Positions 9,433-18,474 of a DNA stretch of 64,000 nt are shown here, piece by piece; the stretch's first letter is position 1; every line of letters starts with the position of its first letter. The position numbers and the translations under genes are program-made. The notes under the pieces were generated by a model. It had not been told where the DNA came from and made no database searches. It worked only from the letters and a program-made list of their open reading frames with translations. This DNA is from Haemophilus massiliensis (GTDB lineage Bacteria; Pseudomonadota; Gammaproteobacteria; Enterobacterales; Pasteurellaceae): the NCBI GenBank assembly GCA_000752995.2, contig LM994636.1, forward strand, positions 1-64,000, written 5' to 3'.

Positions 9433-10698
9433 TTAAATGATTTGTCCGCCGATACCAATAAATAAACCGGCAATAGCACCGCTCATTAGGTTTGATAATG
9501 AACCGGCGATGACTGCTTTTAAACCTAACTTGGCAATATCGCTGCGACGGTTTGGTGCCATACTGCCTAATCCTCCGATTAAAATAGCAATTGAGCCGAA
9601 ATTAGCGAAACCGCATAAAGCAAAGGTTATGATCGCGATAGTTTTTGCTTGCAGTTGTATCGCAGAGGTTGGATTTAAATATTGGACAAAATCAATATAA
9701 GCCACAAATTCGTTCAGCACTAATTTTTGTCCGATCATTGAACCGGATAAATGTGCTTCTTCCCAAGGTACGCCGATTGCCCATGCTATCGGCTGAAAAA
9801 TATAACCTAAAATAGATTGTAAGGTGATATTCTCGAATCCCACAGATCCTGCGATAGCCCCGATAATCCAGTTTAGCATGGCAATTAATGCGATAAATGC
9901 GATCAGCATGGCGCCGATATTAATAGCTAGCTGTACGCCCGAAATAGCACCGCCAGCGGCGGCATCAATAATATTAGCCGGTTTTTCTTCCGTGTAATTA
10001 TCTGATATTTTTTCCTGTGGCGTTTCAGTTTGCGGCAATATGATTTTGGCAAATAATAATCCACCGGGCGCCGCCATAAACGAAGCGGCGATCAAATAAG
10101 GCAATGGAATACCTAAGCCAACATATCCGGCTAAATTGGCACCGGCCACAGAGGCTAAACCTCCGGTCATCACCGCAAATAATTCGGATTTCGTCATGTT
10201 TTTAATATAGGGTTTGACTAATAACGGCGCTTCTGTTTGTCCGACGAAAATATTTGCCGCGGCGGAGGTGGATTCTGTTTTGGATGTTTTCAACAGTTTC
10301 TGTAATGCACCGCCTAAAATTTTAATAACAAATTGCATCACACCTAAATAATATAATAGCGAGATCAAGGCTGAGAAAAAAATAATGGACGGTAACACAT
10401 ACAATGCAAATACAAAGCTATCGTTTCCGAGAATATCCGCCATTCGTTGACTGACTAAGCCACCAAATAAGAATTTTATACCTTCGCCGCCAAAACTGAT
10501 GATTTTTCCCACGCCGTCGGAGATGCCCATTAAAATTGAGCGCCCCCAGGGTACATACAAAATCAAGGCGCCGATACCGATTTGCAAAGCAAAAGCACCG
10601 AATACGGTACGCAAATTAATGGCTTTTTTGTTGTTGGAGAGTAAAAAGGCGATCAATAACAAAATAAAAATGCCGAACAGGCTGTTTAAAATGCTCAT
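9433..10698 (-). CDS. psuT: CNT-family nucleoside permease, likely pseudouridine transporter
   Basis: A 421-residue concentrative nucleoside transporter with about ten membrane segments. Family motifs seen are FVGQTEAPLLVKPYI near the middle and the later GFANFGSIAILIGGLG. The start is set at 10698 (MSILNSLFGIF), because AAGGAGG stands seven bases upstream; a longer frame exists but lacks this. It is the last gene of the unit with psuK and psuG, which suggests that it imports pseudouridine, as proposed for the E. coli neighbour. The substrate is inferred from context; plain NupC-type uptake is the alternative. Confidence 0.85.
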   Translation of the reverse strand: MSILNSLFGIFILLLIAFLLSNNKKAINLRTVFGAFALQIGIGALILYVPWGRSILMGISDGVGKIISFGGEGIKFLFGGLVSQRMADILGNDSFVFALYVLPSIIFFSALISLLYYLGVMQFVIKILGGALQKLLKTSKTESTSAAANIFVGQTEAPLLVKPYIKNMTKSELFAVMTGGLASVAGANLAGYVGLGIPLPYLIAASFMAAPGGLLFAKIILPQTETPQEKISDNYTEEKPANIIDAAAGGAISGVQLAINIGAMLIAFIALIAMLNWIIGAIAGSVGFENITLQSILGYIFQPIAWAIGVPWEEAHLSGSMIGQKLVLNEFVAYIDFVQYLNPTSAIQLQAKTIAIITFALCGFANFGSIAILIGGLGSMAPNRRSDIAKLGLKAVIAGSLSNLMSGAIAGLFIGIGGQII

Positions 10699-10761
10699 GT
10701 TGTGCCTCCTTAAAATAAGTCCGATAAAAAACCGGCAGTGAATGCTCACTGCCAATTCCGG

Positions 10762-11676
10762 TTATTGTTGATTGAAATATTGCACCGCCAAGGTCGCACC
10801 GATTTTGGCATTGTTTTTCACCAGTTTAATGTTGGCTTCTAGGCTTTTACCACCGGTCATTTCAACGATTTTGCCGAGTAGAAACGGAGTAATATCCTTG
10901 CCCTTAATGCCTTTTTCTTCTGCTTCTTTGACCGCACTTTCAATAATGCCATTAATATAATCAGGGTTTAACGCATCTTGTTCCGGAATCGGATTGGCAA
11001 CCACGATGCCACCGTTTAACCCCAGTTCCCATTTGATTTTTATCATCGTGGCAATATGTGACAGATTATCGGAGGAAAGCGCTAATGGTAGGCCGCTGTC
11101 GCGAGTAAAGAATGCTGGTAAGTTTTGCGTCTGATAACCGATAACAGGCACGCCTTTGGTCTCCAAATATTCCAACGTCGCCGGTAAATCTAAGATAGAC
11201 TTGGCACCGGCGCAAATAACAGCGACATCGGTCTGTGCCAATTCATCCAGATCCGCAGAAATATCCAGATTATTTTCCCAGCCGCGGTGTACGCCACCTA
11301 AACCGCCAGTAACAAAAAATTTAATACCAGCTAACTGAGCTGCAATCATTGTGGTGGCAACAGTGGTTGCGCCTAGTTTTTGGGATGCTACAACATCGGC
11401 TAAATCGCGGCGTGATACTTTGGCTATACCTTTGCTACTGCCAAACATTTCTAGTTCCTCATCAGATAGCCCGATTTTAATTTTTCCCCCCACAATAGCA
11501 ATAGTTGCAGGCACGGCACCATTATCACGAATAATTTGTTCCACTTCGCGCGCCATAGCCACATTTTGTGGATAGGGCATGCCATGGGAAATAATCGTGG
11601 ATTCCAGCGCGACAATGGGTAAACCTTCTGCCATACCGGCTTGGACTTCTTCGGATAACACAAGATATTTATTCAT
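10762..11676 (-). CDS. psuG: Pseudouridine-5'-phosphate glycosidase
   Basis: A 304-residue enzyme (IndA/PsuG family) that splits the C-C bond of pseudouridine 5'-phosphate to uracil and ribose 5-phosphate. Family blocks are clear: [16 protein letters not shown] near residue 23, [25 protein letters not shown], and [12 protein letters not shown]. It overlaps the upstream kinase by eight bases and precedes the permease, so uptake, phosphorylation and cleavage form one operon. Confidence 0.94.
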   Translation of the reverse strand: MNKYLVLSEEVQAGMAEGLPIVALESTIISHGMPYPQNVAMAREVEQIIRDNGAVPATIAIVGGKIKIGLSDEELEMFGSSKGIAKVSRRDLADVVASQKLGATTVATTMIAAQLAGIKFFVTGGLGGVHRGWENNLDISADLDELAQTDVAVICAGAKSILDLPATLEYLETKGVPVIGYQTQNLPAFFTRDSGLPLALSSDNLSHIATMIKIKWELGLNGGIVVANPIPEQDALNPDYINGIIESAVKEAEEKGIKGKDITPFLLGKIVEMTGGKSLEANIKLVKNNAKIGATLAVQYFNQQ

Positions 11677-12772
11677 AATAATTCTCCATTTCGAGTTCTA
11701 GTTGGTGTTTAGTTAGATTAGGACGTACGGTAAATTCTGATTGAATAGTATGGTAGGCGTTGGTCATTCCGGCGAGAATGCAATCATCTATATGGTGATT
11801 GTTCAGCCATGCTGCGATATAAGCACCGCTGAATCCATCTCCGGCACCGGTGACATCCACGATTTTTTCTGCGGCGACTTGTTTTACCGGATACCATTTG
11901 CGTGTTTTTTGCGAAGCTGCTAAAACGCCTTTTGAACCAGCAGTTAAAATAACCTGTTTTACTCCATAATCCAGTACGGTATCTATTGCCTGATCAAGTT
12001 TTTTCTCACTATCCAAAACTGAGTTCACAAAAGCGCCGAGTTCTCCTTTGTTAATAAATAGGCAATCTACAGCGGACAGTTGCTGCGGTAAATGTGCCAT
12101 TTTGGGTTCGGATACTGCAATAATAGCCAGCTTGATCCGTTGTTTTAGCGAGTAAGCACATAGAAATTCCACCGTTTCTTTTGGGCAGTTAAGATCCACT
12201 ACGATGCAGCCGGCATTGCGTAAAATATGCTGTTGCTTCACTAATAATTCCGGCGTAAAGGCATCATAAATGGACATATCGGCCAAACCGAGATACATTT
12301 CGCCGTCACGATCTAATAATGCCGTATAGCAGCCGGTGGACTGTCCTTCAATTATGATGACGCTTTCGGTATCCATAAAAGGGGAAGACAGATTTTTAAT
12401 TCGTCCCCATTCTGGATCGTTGCCTACAGTCGAAATTAATACTACATCTTTTTCCAGCCGCCCTAAGTTTTCCGCAACATTACGTACTACGCCACCGATA
12501 GAGACAGTAGAATTTACCGGATTAGACGTATAGCCGTACAATTCGTGATCAGTTTTAATTTTTTTATCTAAATTAGCTGCACCGATACATACGATTTGAT
12601 TGCGGGTATTGATGATATAAGCCCGGCCTAGCAAGTCACCATGTTTTACTAAGGTCGAGATAATATTGGCTACGGCCGGACGGGATAAATTTACTTGTTC
12701 AGCAATCTCTTGCTGTGAAATAAATGGATTTCGACGGATTAAATCAAAAATAGTACGTTCATTTTCGGTCAT
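11669..12772 (-). CDS. psuK: HTH-PfkB fusion, pseudouridine kinase
   Basis: A 367-residue protein with two parts. Residues 1-55 are a winged helix with recognition helix pattern [20 protein letters not shown]. From about residue 65 there is a PfkB sugar kinase: [15 protein letters not shown] opening (VCIGAANLD), [16 protein letters not shown], and the C-terminal anion-hole motif [17 protein letters not shown]. It phosphorylates pseudouridine for PsuG. The E. coli kinase is shorter, so the DNA-binding domain suggests the enzyme also controls its own operon. It is the first gene of the unit. Confidence 0.88.
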   Translation of the reverse strand: MTENERTIFDLIRRNPFISQQEIAEQVNLSRPAVANIISTLVKHGDLLGRAYIINTRNQIVCIGAANLDKKIKTDHELYGYTSNPVNSTVSIGGVVRNVAENLGRLEKDVVLISTVGNDPEWGRIKNLSSPFMDTESVIIIEGQSTGCYTALLDRDGEMYLGLADMSIYDAFTPELLVKQQHILRNAGCIVVDLNCPKETVEFLCAYSLKQRIKLAIIAVSEPKMAHLPQQLSAVDCLFINKGELGAFVNSVLDSEKKLDQAIDTVLDYGVKQVILTAGSKGVLAASQKTRKWYPVKQVAAEKIVDVTGAGDGFSGAYIAAWLNNHHIDDCILAGMTNAYHTIQSEFTVRPNLTKHQLELEMENYYE

Positions 12773-12869
12773 AATTAATTCTCCAAAATAAACATAAGTT
12801 TATAACTAAAACTTATGTTTGATATTTTCGATCAATATTTAATCAGCTTCAACAGGTTGATCTTAGAAT

Positions 12870-12885
12870 TGTGATCATACTCACG
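12870..12885 (-). promoter_or_regulatory. CRP site upstream of the pseudouridine operon
   Basis: TGTGATCATACTCACG matches the cAMP-CRP consensus TGTGA-N6-TCACA in nine of ten arm positions. It lies 98 bases before the psuK start, so the operon is probably under catabolite control. Confidence 0.75.
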
Positions 12886-12949
12886 AAAATAAAAGGTGGA
12901 GTTATAAGAATAAGCCAGGCGGATAGAAAGTCGGAAAATTATTAAAATA

Positions 12950-12976
12950 AAAGCGCCGGAATATATCCGACGCTTT
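12950..12976 (-). terminator. Terminator of glyS
   Basis: AAAGCGCCGGA (12950-12960) pairs with TCCGACGCTTT (12966-12976) with one mismatch. On the minus strand it is followed by a T-rich tract (TTTTATTTTAAT). It ends the glyQ-glyS transcripts 36 bases after the glyS stop. Confidence 0.75.
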
Positions 12977-13011
12977 GTTTGCGATAATGCACTCGTTCAG
13001 ATGTTACACGA

Positions 13012-15081
13012 TTACTGCAGCAATGAAATATCGGCCACCTGTAAGAACAGGTTTTGTAGGGTGTTTAAAATCGCTAAGCGGTTATTGCGTAGGTTTATGT
13101 CATCGGCGTTGACCATGACGTGATCGAAGAAATCATCCACCGGTTTGCGCAGGGCGGCTAGACGATCTAGCGCAGTCTGATATTCGCCTGCGGCAAATAG
13201 CGGCCGTAATTCGCTTTGCAGTTTTTCAACCTGTTCGGCAAGAACCATTTCTGCCGGTTCCGTACATAAAGTGCGGTCGATTTTTTCCGAGATTTGGCCG
13301 TCCGTTTTCGCCAGAATATTGCCGACACGTTTATTCGCCGCCGCCAGCGCTTCAGCCGAATCTAAGGTACGGAAGTGCGCCACTGCACGGACGCGGGCAT
13401 CAAAATCCGCCGGTTTTGTCGGGCGACGTGCCAATACTGCCTGAATCACATCAACGCCAATACCTTTGTCCTGATACCAAGCGCGGAAGCGACCGAGCAT
13501 AAAGTCAACCACTTCATCGACAACATTCGGATTGGTTAGTTTATTACCAAAAAGTGCGGTGGATTTTTTGACTAAATTTTCTAAATCCAACGGTAGTTTT
13601 TTCTCTACGATAATCCGCAACACGCCCAATGCCGCACGGCGCAGCGCAAACGGGTCGGCGCTGCCTTTCGGCTGTTGACCGATGCCGAAAATGCCTGTCA
13701 GCGTGTCTATTTTATCGGCAAGCGCAACGGAACATGCAACCGGCGAACTTGGCAGATTGTCGCCAGCAAACCGAGGCATGTATTGTTCGTTCAGCGCTAC
13801 CGCCACTTCTTCGTCTTCACCGTCGTGGCGCGCATAGTGCATTCCCATTACGCCCTGCGTGTCGGTAAATTCAAACACCATGTTGGTCATGAGATCGCAT
13901 TTCGACAATAAACCGGCGCGTGTCGCTTTGTTCACATCGGCGCCGATTTGGGCGGCGATAATACCGCTTAATTGTTCAATTCGGTCGGTTTTATCACGCA
14001 GTGTGCCGAGTTGCTGTTGGAACAGCACGGTTTCCAGACGCGGTAGTTGATCTTCCAGATGCTGTTTTAAATCCGTTTTGAAGAAAAATTCCGCGTCGGT
14101 TAAGCGTGGGCGCACCACTTTTTCATTGCCTTCAATAATTGCGCTCGGATCTTGCGGGTTGATGTTCGATACGAAAATAAAGTGCGGTAAGAGTTTGCCT
14201 GCTTTATCATAAATCGGAAAGTATTTCTGATCGCCTTTCATGGTATAAACCAGCGCCTCCGCCGGCACTGCCAGAAAGCGTTCTTCAAATTTTGCGCTCA
14301 GCACGTTTGGATATTCCACCAATGCGGTGACTTCATCCAGTAAATCCTCTTCAATATCCGCCGTGCCGCCAAGTGCGGTGGCTTTTTCTTGCGATTTTGC
14401 CAGAATTAAGGCTTTACGTTCGTTGAAATCGGCGATCACCGAACCTTTTTCTTTTAATAGCGTAGGATATTGATCAGCATGGTCAATGCGAAATTCACGT
14501 TCACCCAGAAAACGGTGACCGCGAATAATTCTGTTGCTCTTAACGCCTAAAATATTGCCTTCGATTAGCTCATTGCCCAGTAATAATGTGACAGTATGAA
14601 CGGGACGTACAAATTGTTCCGTTTTATCGCCCCAGCGCATTGTTTTTGGGATCGGCAGTTTTGCCAATGCGTTGCTGATCATGCCGCACAATAAATTTTT
14701 AGTCGGCTGACCTTCAATTACCGCACGATGTACCAGCCATTCACCTTTCTCGGTTTTTAAACGCTCCGCCTGTGCTACGCTGATTCCACAGCCGCGTGCC
14801 CAGCCTTCCGCCGCTTTGGTCGGATTGCCCGCCGCATCAAACGCCGCAGACACTGCCGGCCCGCGTTTTTCAATTTCTTTGTTCGGCTGGCTGGCGCTTA
14901 AGCCTAATATTTTTACCGCCAAACGGCGCGGTGCGGCGAACCATTCAACGCGGTCAAAAGCCAAACCTGCCTGATTTAACTCTTGTTCTACATTCTCTGC
15001 AAAGGCAGTCGCTAATTTTTTCAGTGCCTTCGGCGGCAGCTCTTCAGTGCCGATCTCGGCGAGGAAGTTTTGTGTTGTCAT
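13012..15081 (-). CDS. glyS: Glycine-tRNA ligase beta subunit
   Basis: A 689-residue beta chain of the tetrameric bacterial glycyl-tRNA synthetase; it binds tRNA and is needed with GlyQ for charging. It opens with the family start [20 protein letters not shown]. Further blocks are [13 protein letters not shown] and [11 protein letters not shown], and the DALR-like anticodon domain is at the C-terminus. Four uptake signals lie in the gene. It is separated from glyQ by two small genes and by the relic region at 15.1-15.8 kb, instead of following it directly as in many genomes. Confidence 0.96.
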   Translation of the reverse strand: MTTQNFLAEIGTEELPPKALKKLATAFAENVEQELNQAGLAFDRVEWFAAPRRLAVKILGLSASQPNKEIEKRGPAVSAAFDAAGNPTKAAEGWARGCGISVAQAERLKTEKGEWLVHRAVIEGQPTKNLLCGMISNALAKLPIPKTMRWGDKTEQFVRPVHTVTLLLGNELIEGNILGVKSNRIIRGHRFLGEREFRIDHADQYPTLLKEKGSVIADFNERKALILAKSQEKATALGGTADIEEDLLDEVTALVEYPNVLSAKFEERFLAVPAEALVYTMKGDQKYFPIYDKAGKLLPHFIFVSNINPQDPSAIIEGNEKVVRPRLTDAEFFFKTDLKQHLEDQLPRLETVLFQQQLGTLRDKTDRIEQLSGIIAAQIGADVNKATRAGLLSKCDLMTNMVFEFTDTQGVMGMHYARHDGEDEEVAVALNEQYMPRFAGDNLPSSPVACSVALADKIDTLTGIFGIGQQPKGSADPFALRRAALGVLRIIVEKKLPLDLENLVKKSTALFGNKLTNPNVVDEVVDFMLGRFRAWYQDKGIGVDVIQAVLARRPTKPADFDARVRAVAHFRTLDSAEALAAANKRVGNILAKTDGQISEKIDRTLCTEPAEMVLAEQVEKLQSELRPLFAAGEYQTALDRLAALRKPVDDFFDHVMVNADDINLRNNRLAILNTLQNLFLQVADISLLQ

Positions 15082-15167
15082 TGTTTATCTCTTTGAATTA
15101 TTTCTTTATATTTGAAAAGTTGTAAATTTTCGTTAAGTGTAAAGTTTGTGTTTTACTCAGTTTGTCA

Positions 15168-15204
15168 AATCTCCCCTAATCCCTGTTTACTTAAGAGGGG
15201 GGGA
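15168..15204 (+). repeat. Palindromic intergenic repeat, copy 1
   Basis: TCTCCCCTAATCCCTG followed by TTTACTTAAGAGGGG forms an imperfect palindrome. A similar element lies in inverse orientation at 15378-15414, with about 170 AT-rich bases between. Such repeats beside DUF559 genes look like REP-type elements. Confidence 0.6.
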
Positions 15205-15377
15205 GCAGAGCGCTAAGTATATTATTTCATCTATAATTATCTCACTTGAACGAATAATAACTCATTATTAGCCAAACTAATTTTTATTTTAACTGAAGTG
15301 AATGTTAAGTTAATTACCTTTTCTGTGTTTCTTTTTCATTTAGAAGAACAATAAAATTGAAGTTACAGATGAACTCA

Positions 15378-15414
15378 CTTCCTTCTTTAGTAAAGAGGGG
15401 TTAGGGGAGACTTG
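15378..15414 (-). repeat. Palindromic intergenic repeat, copy 2 (inverted)
   Basis: CTTTAGTAAAGAGGGG followed by TTAGGGGAGAC is the inverse of the element at 15168, with about seven differences over 36 bases. It ends right next to the broken DUF559 gene. Confidence 0.6.
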
Positions 15415-15419
15415 TCATT

Positions 15420-15770
15420 TCACATTCTCCGAAAATAAATTTGTTCCACCACCGCTTCAATCTCAAAATATACCTCATCATTACTAAAACGCATCATCGT
15501 AAAACCAAGAGAATTTAATTGTGCATCACGCAAGGCGTCTTTTTCCTTATATTCAGGTTCGTAATGCCTAACTCAATCACTAATTTTGCGTTTAAGCAGT
15601 AAAAATCTACAATGTAGTTTAACAACGGCTTCTGTCGATTAAACCGGAATCCTAACAGCTGATCTCTGTTTATTCGCTGCCACAATTTCCGTTCTGTATC
15701 CGTTTGGTTTGAACGTAATTTATGAGACAGTTGTTTTAGTGATTTTGAGTAAGGTTGTATAAATTTTCTA
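15420..15770 (-). pseudogene. DUF559 endonuclease-like gene, frameshifted
   Basis: Two frames on the minus strand join to a DUF559 (Vsr/restriction-fold) protein. The first reads KLRSNQTDTERKLW, then GFRFNRQKPLLNYIVDFYC, then AKLVIEL. The second continues HYEPEYKEKDALRDAQLN, then GFTMMRFSNDEVYFEIEA. About ten bases are missing at the join near 15570, which removes the expected DGGQ before the His and breaks the frame. No ATG is seen at the start. The gene is therefore dead. Palindromic repeats flank it on the glyS side. Confidence 0.8.
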
Positions 15771-15817
15771 TTCTTTCAACCTATTGCATTTACACAAAAT
15801 AGCGTTATTACTTATAT

Positions 15818-16081
15818 TCATCCAAAAATCGCCGTCAGTTCCTCAATATCCAATACGACTTTTTCACCTTCCAGCACCAACGCCGGGATGCCGATATAGC
15901 CGTTGGCTTTAGCGTTATCAAATGCCGGGTGGGTGTCGCGCAATTTTAAGAACGCTTTAAAATTGGCGCGTTCGTTCACAATATCGCGCGCGTGATATGC
16001 GACATTTAGAGCTTGCAGTTTTGTGACGAACGGTTCGGTATCCGGGCACCATGGTGCGAAATATAACACGGGTTTATTCAT
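15818..16081 (-). CDS. Glutaredoxin-like protein
   Basis: An 87-residue thioredoxin-fold protein. The N-terminal strand and active-site loop read VLYFAPWCPDTEP, so the motif is CPDT with only the first cysteine, and the conserved cis-proline region appears as GYIGIPALVLEGEK. A monothiol glutaredoxin-like role is possible, but the partner is unknown. It starts three bases after the stop of the FABP-like gene, so the two are translated from one message. Confidence 0.75.
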   Translation of the reverse strand: MNKPVLYFAPWCPDTEPFVTKLQALNVAYHARDIVNERANFKAFLKLRDTHPAFDNAKANGYIGIPALVLEGEKVVLDIEELTAIFG

Positions 16082-16084
16082 TTT

Positions 16085-16732
16085 TTATCCTTTTTGTGCG
16101 GCTAAAGCGGTCGGGTTCGGTGTTGGCTCGCCGATTTTAGTCAGGCGGTTGCGATCAATATGGTGGAACGGTTCTTTATAATTCGGGATCACCATTACCG
16201 TATCCTGTTCGTATGACCACGTGCCGTCGTCATTAATTTTTACCGTAATAGTATAGCTTTCCGTTCTGAAAGATTGTTCTAAAAACGGATTGGAAATAAT
16301 GCCGTTAGTTAATGAACCACGTACCGCCGTCAGGGTGAAGGTCTTCGCATCCGCTGAGGCATTGCCGGTCGCCATCACCGTTTGTCCGCGCGGAATACTC
16401 AGCGACAGCAAAATATTGCCGGTAGCCGGTTCCCACAGCCAGTAACCCACCTGATCATGAAAAGTTTCCACACCGTCGGGTTCAACGATATGTGTGTGAT
16501 AACGCAAGCCGTAAAACAGTTGCGGACCGTTGGTTTGAGCATCAATCGGTTGTAATTCGTAATGTTCGATATAAGGATCTTTCTCCGCACCGTCTTCTTT
16601 CGGATTGGTATCCAATCCGCGCTTGCCTTCCCAAATACCTGCCAACGGCGCAAGCGGTCCCAGATTTGCCAAAGTATTGACATCAGCTTCGGCTTCGGTA
16701 TAAATATCGGCAGGGTAGTTGTGTTGTTTCAT
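16085..16732 (-). CDS. FABP-like (nitrobindin/THAP4-type) heme-binding domain protein
   Basis: A 215-residue protein with a ten-strand barrel pattern. The family mark GxWxG appears as LAGIWEGKRG near residue 31, and the C-terminal half has repeated beta segments. Nitrobindin-like relatives bind heme, but the heme-ligand His cannot be assigned with confidence here. The start at 16732 is preferred because AAGGAG then stands six bases before the ATG; an ATG two codons earlier would abut the ribosome site. It lies between glyQ and the glutaredoxin-like gene. Confidence 0.75.
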   Translation of the reverse strand: MKQHNYPADIYTEAEADVNTLANLGPLAPLAGIWEGKRGLDTNPKEDGAEKDPYIEHYELQPIDAQTNGPQLFYGLRYHTHIVEPDGVETFHDQVGYWLWEPATGNILLSLSIPRGQTVMATGNASADAKTFTLTAVRGSLTNGIISNPFLEQSFRTESYTITVKINDDGTWSYEQDTVMVIPNYKEPFHHIDRNRLTKIGEPTPNPTALAAQKG

Positions 16733-16787
16733 TACCATCTCCTTCTGTGCATAAAAAGTGCGGTCGATTTTTTATATTTTTGCAAAA

Positions 16788-17696
16788 TTATTTCTTACAG
16801 CCCGGAAAACCTAAGGCCTCACGGCTGGCATAATAGGCCTCTGCCACACCTTTGGTGAGGGCGCGGATACGCAGAATATAGCGCTGGCGCTCAGTCACCG
16901 AAATCGCTTTACGGGCATCCAGCAGGTTAAAACTGTGTGCGGCTTTCAATATGCGTTCGTAGGCCGGTAGCGGTAGCGGTTTTTCCAGATTAAGCAAAAA
17001 TTGCGCTTCTTTTTCGTGCTGCTCAAAGCATTGGAACAGAAAATCCACATCGGCATATTCAAAGTTATAGGTGGATTGCTCCACTTCGTTTTGGTGGAAT
17101 ACATCACCGTAAGTGGTTTTACCGAGCGGACCGTCGGACCAGACCAAATCATACACGCTGTCCACACCTTGAATATACATCGCCAGACGTTCCAAGCCGT
17201 AAGTAATTTCACCGGTGACGGGTTTACATTCCAGACCGCCGACTTGTTGAAAATAGGTGAATTGGGTGACTTCCATACCGTTTAGCCACACTTCCCAGCC
17301 CAGTCCCCAGGCGCCCAGCGTCGGGTTTTCCCAGTTGTCTTCGACAAAACGAATATCGTTTTGAGTAGGATCAAAACCGAGCATTTTCAAGCTGTCTAAG
17401 TAAAGTTCCTGAATATTATCCGGCGAGGGTTTGATCACCACTTGGAATTGATAATAATGTTGTAGACGATTCGGATTTTCGCCGTAACGACCGTCCGTCG
17501 GGCGGCGCGACGGCTGCACATAAGCAAACGCCATCGGTTCCGGTCCCAGTGCGCGCAGAGCGGTCATCGGATGTGATGTGCCGGCCCCCACTTCCATATC
17601 AAACGGCTGGACCACCGTACAGCCTTGATTCGCCCAGTATTCCTGCAAGGCGAGAATCATGCCCTGAAAGGTTTTAATATCAAATGTTGAACTCAT
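16788..17696 (-). CDS. glyQ: Glycine-tRNA ligase alpha subunit
   Basis: A 302-residue class II synthetase alpha chain carrying the catalytic site for glycine activation. The family opening [18 protein letters not shown] and the motif [20 protein letters not shown] (read as [14 protein letters not shown]) are clear, and [21 protein letters not shown] follows. It is the first gene of a minus-strand group ending in glyS. Confidence 0.96.
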   Translation of the reverse strand: MSSTFDIKTFQGMILALQEYWANQGCTVVQPFDMEVGAGTSHPMTALRALGPEPMAFAYVQPSRRPTDGRYGENPNRLQHYYQFQVVIKPSPDNIQELYLDSLKMLGFDPTQNDIRFVEDNWENPTLGAWGLGWEVWLNGMEVTQFTYFQQVGGLECKPVTGEITYGLERLAMYIQGVDSVYDLVWSDGPLGKTTYGDVFHQNEVEQSTYNFEYADVDFLFQCFEQHEKEAQFLLNLEKPLPLPAYERILKAAHSFNLLDARKAISVTERQRYILRIRALTKGVAEAYYASREALGFPGCKK

Positions 17697-17975
17697 AATG
17701 ACTCTTTAGATGAAATTAGTTTAGATAAAATGCGAACAATTATACTGGAAAATAGCGCTATTCTCTACTTTCTTTCGGAAAGTGCGGTGAGATTTACGAA
17801 AATTTCCGTTGCGGATGGCAAGCTAGGAGTCAGTATAGTTACGGTGTTGGCTTAATTGACTTCTGATTTTGCGTGGTGTAAATATATTTGTTGTCGATCT
17901 GAGCTTATTTCTTAATTCGGATAAATGGCGGCATAAAATAAATAATGCAGTTGATAAATTCATTGAGGAGATAAT

Positions 17976-18386
17976 ATGGAACAAATAAAAAACGTTTATG
18001 AAAAATGGCATGAGTACGCTAAAAGCAGAAATACCGATGGTTTATTAAGTTTATATGCCGATAATGCTGTTTTTGAAAGCCCGTTGGTTCCTGCTATTTT
18101 AGACGATAAGCACGACGGAGTTTTGCATGGTAAACAAGAGATAGCGCATTTTATTAAAGAAGGCACCAAACGTCGTCCTAATGAATTAGTGAAATGGTTT
18201 CGAACGGGAGAATATTTAACCAACGGACGTGTATTAGTATGGGAATATCCGAGAGAAACGGATAATGGAGAACAAATTGATATTTTGGAACTGATGGAAA
18301 TCGAAAACGGGTTGATTTTGAAACACCGTATTTATTGGGGCTGGAAAGGTTGCATGCAAATCAGTTCATCACTAATAGATAAATAA
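17976..18386 (+). CDS. SnoaL/NTF2-like protein
   Basis: A 136-residue single-domain protein with the cone-shaped NTF2/SnoaL fold pattern: an N-terminal helix (VYEKWHEYAKSRNTDGLLSLYADNAVFESP) and a C-terminal sheet (LELMEIENGLILKHRIYWGW). Members include ketosteroid isomerase-like enzymes and binding proteins, so no reaction can be assigned. GAGGAGATA precedes the ATG. It stands alone, convergent with polA. Confidence 0.75.
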   Translation: MEQIKNVYEKWHEYAKSRNTDGLLSLYADNAVFESPLVPAILDDKHDGVLHGKQEIAHFIKEGTKRRPNELVKWFRTGEYLTNGRVLVWEYPRETDNGEQIDILELMEIENGLILKHRIYWGWKGCMQISSSLIDK

Positions 18387-18402
18387 CGTTAAAATAATAA
18401 AG

Positions 18403-18430
18403 ATAAACGCCTCAATCGGGGCGTTTATTT
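18403..18430. terminator. Bidirectional intrinsic terminator
   Basis: ATAAACGCC (18403-18411) pairs perfectly with GGCGTTTAT (18420-18428), flanked by A-rich and T-rich tracts. It serves both the SnoaL-like gene and convergent polA. Confidence 0.85.
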
Positions 18431-18474
18431 ATAGGGTTGGTAATCTGGTATCTATTTGAACAACAAAATACAGC

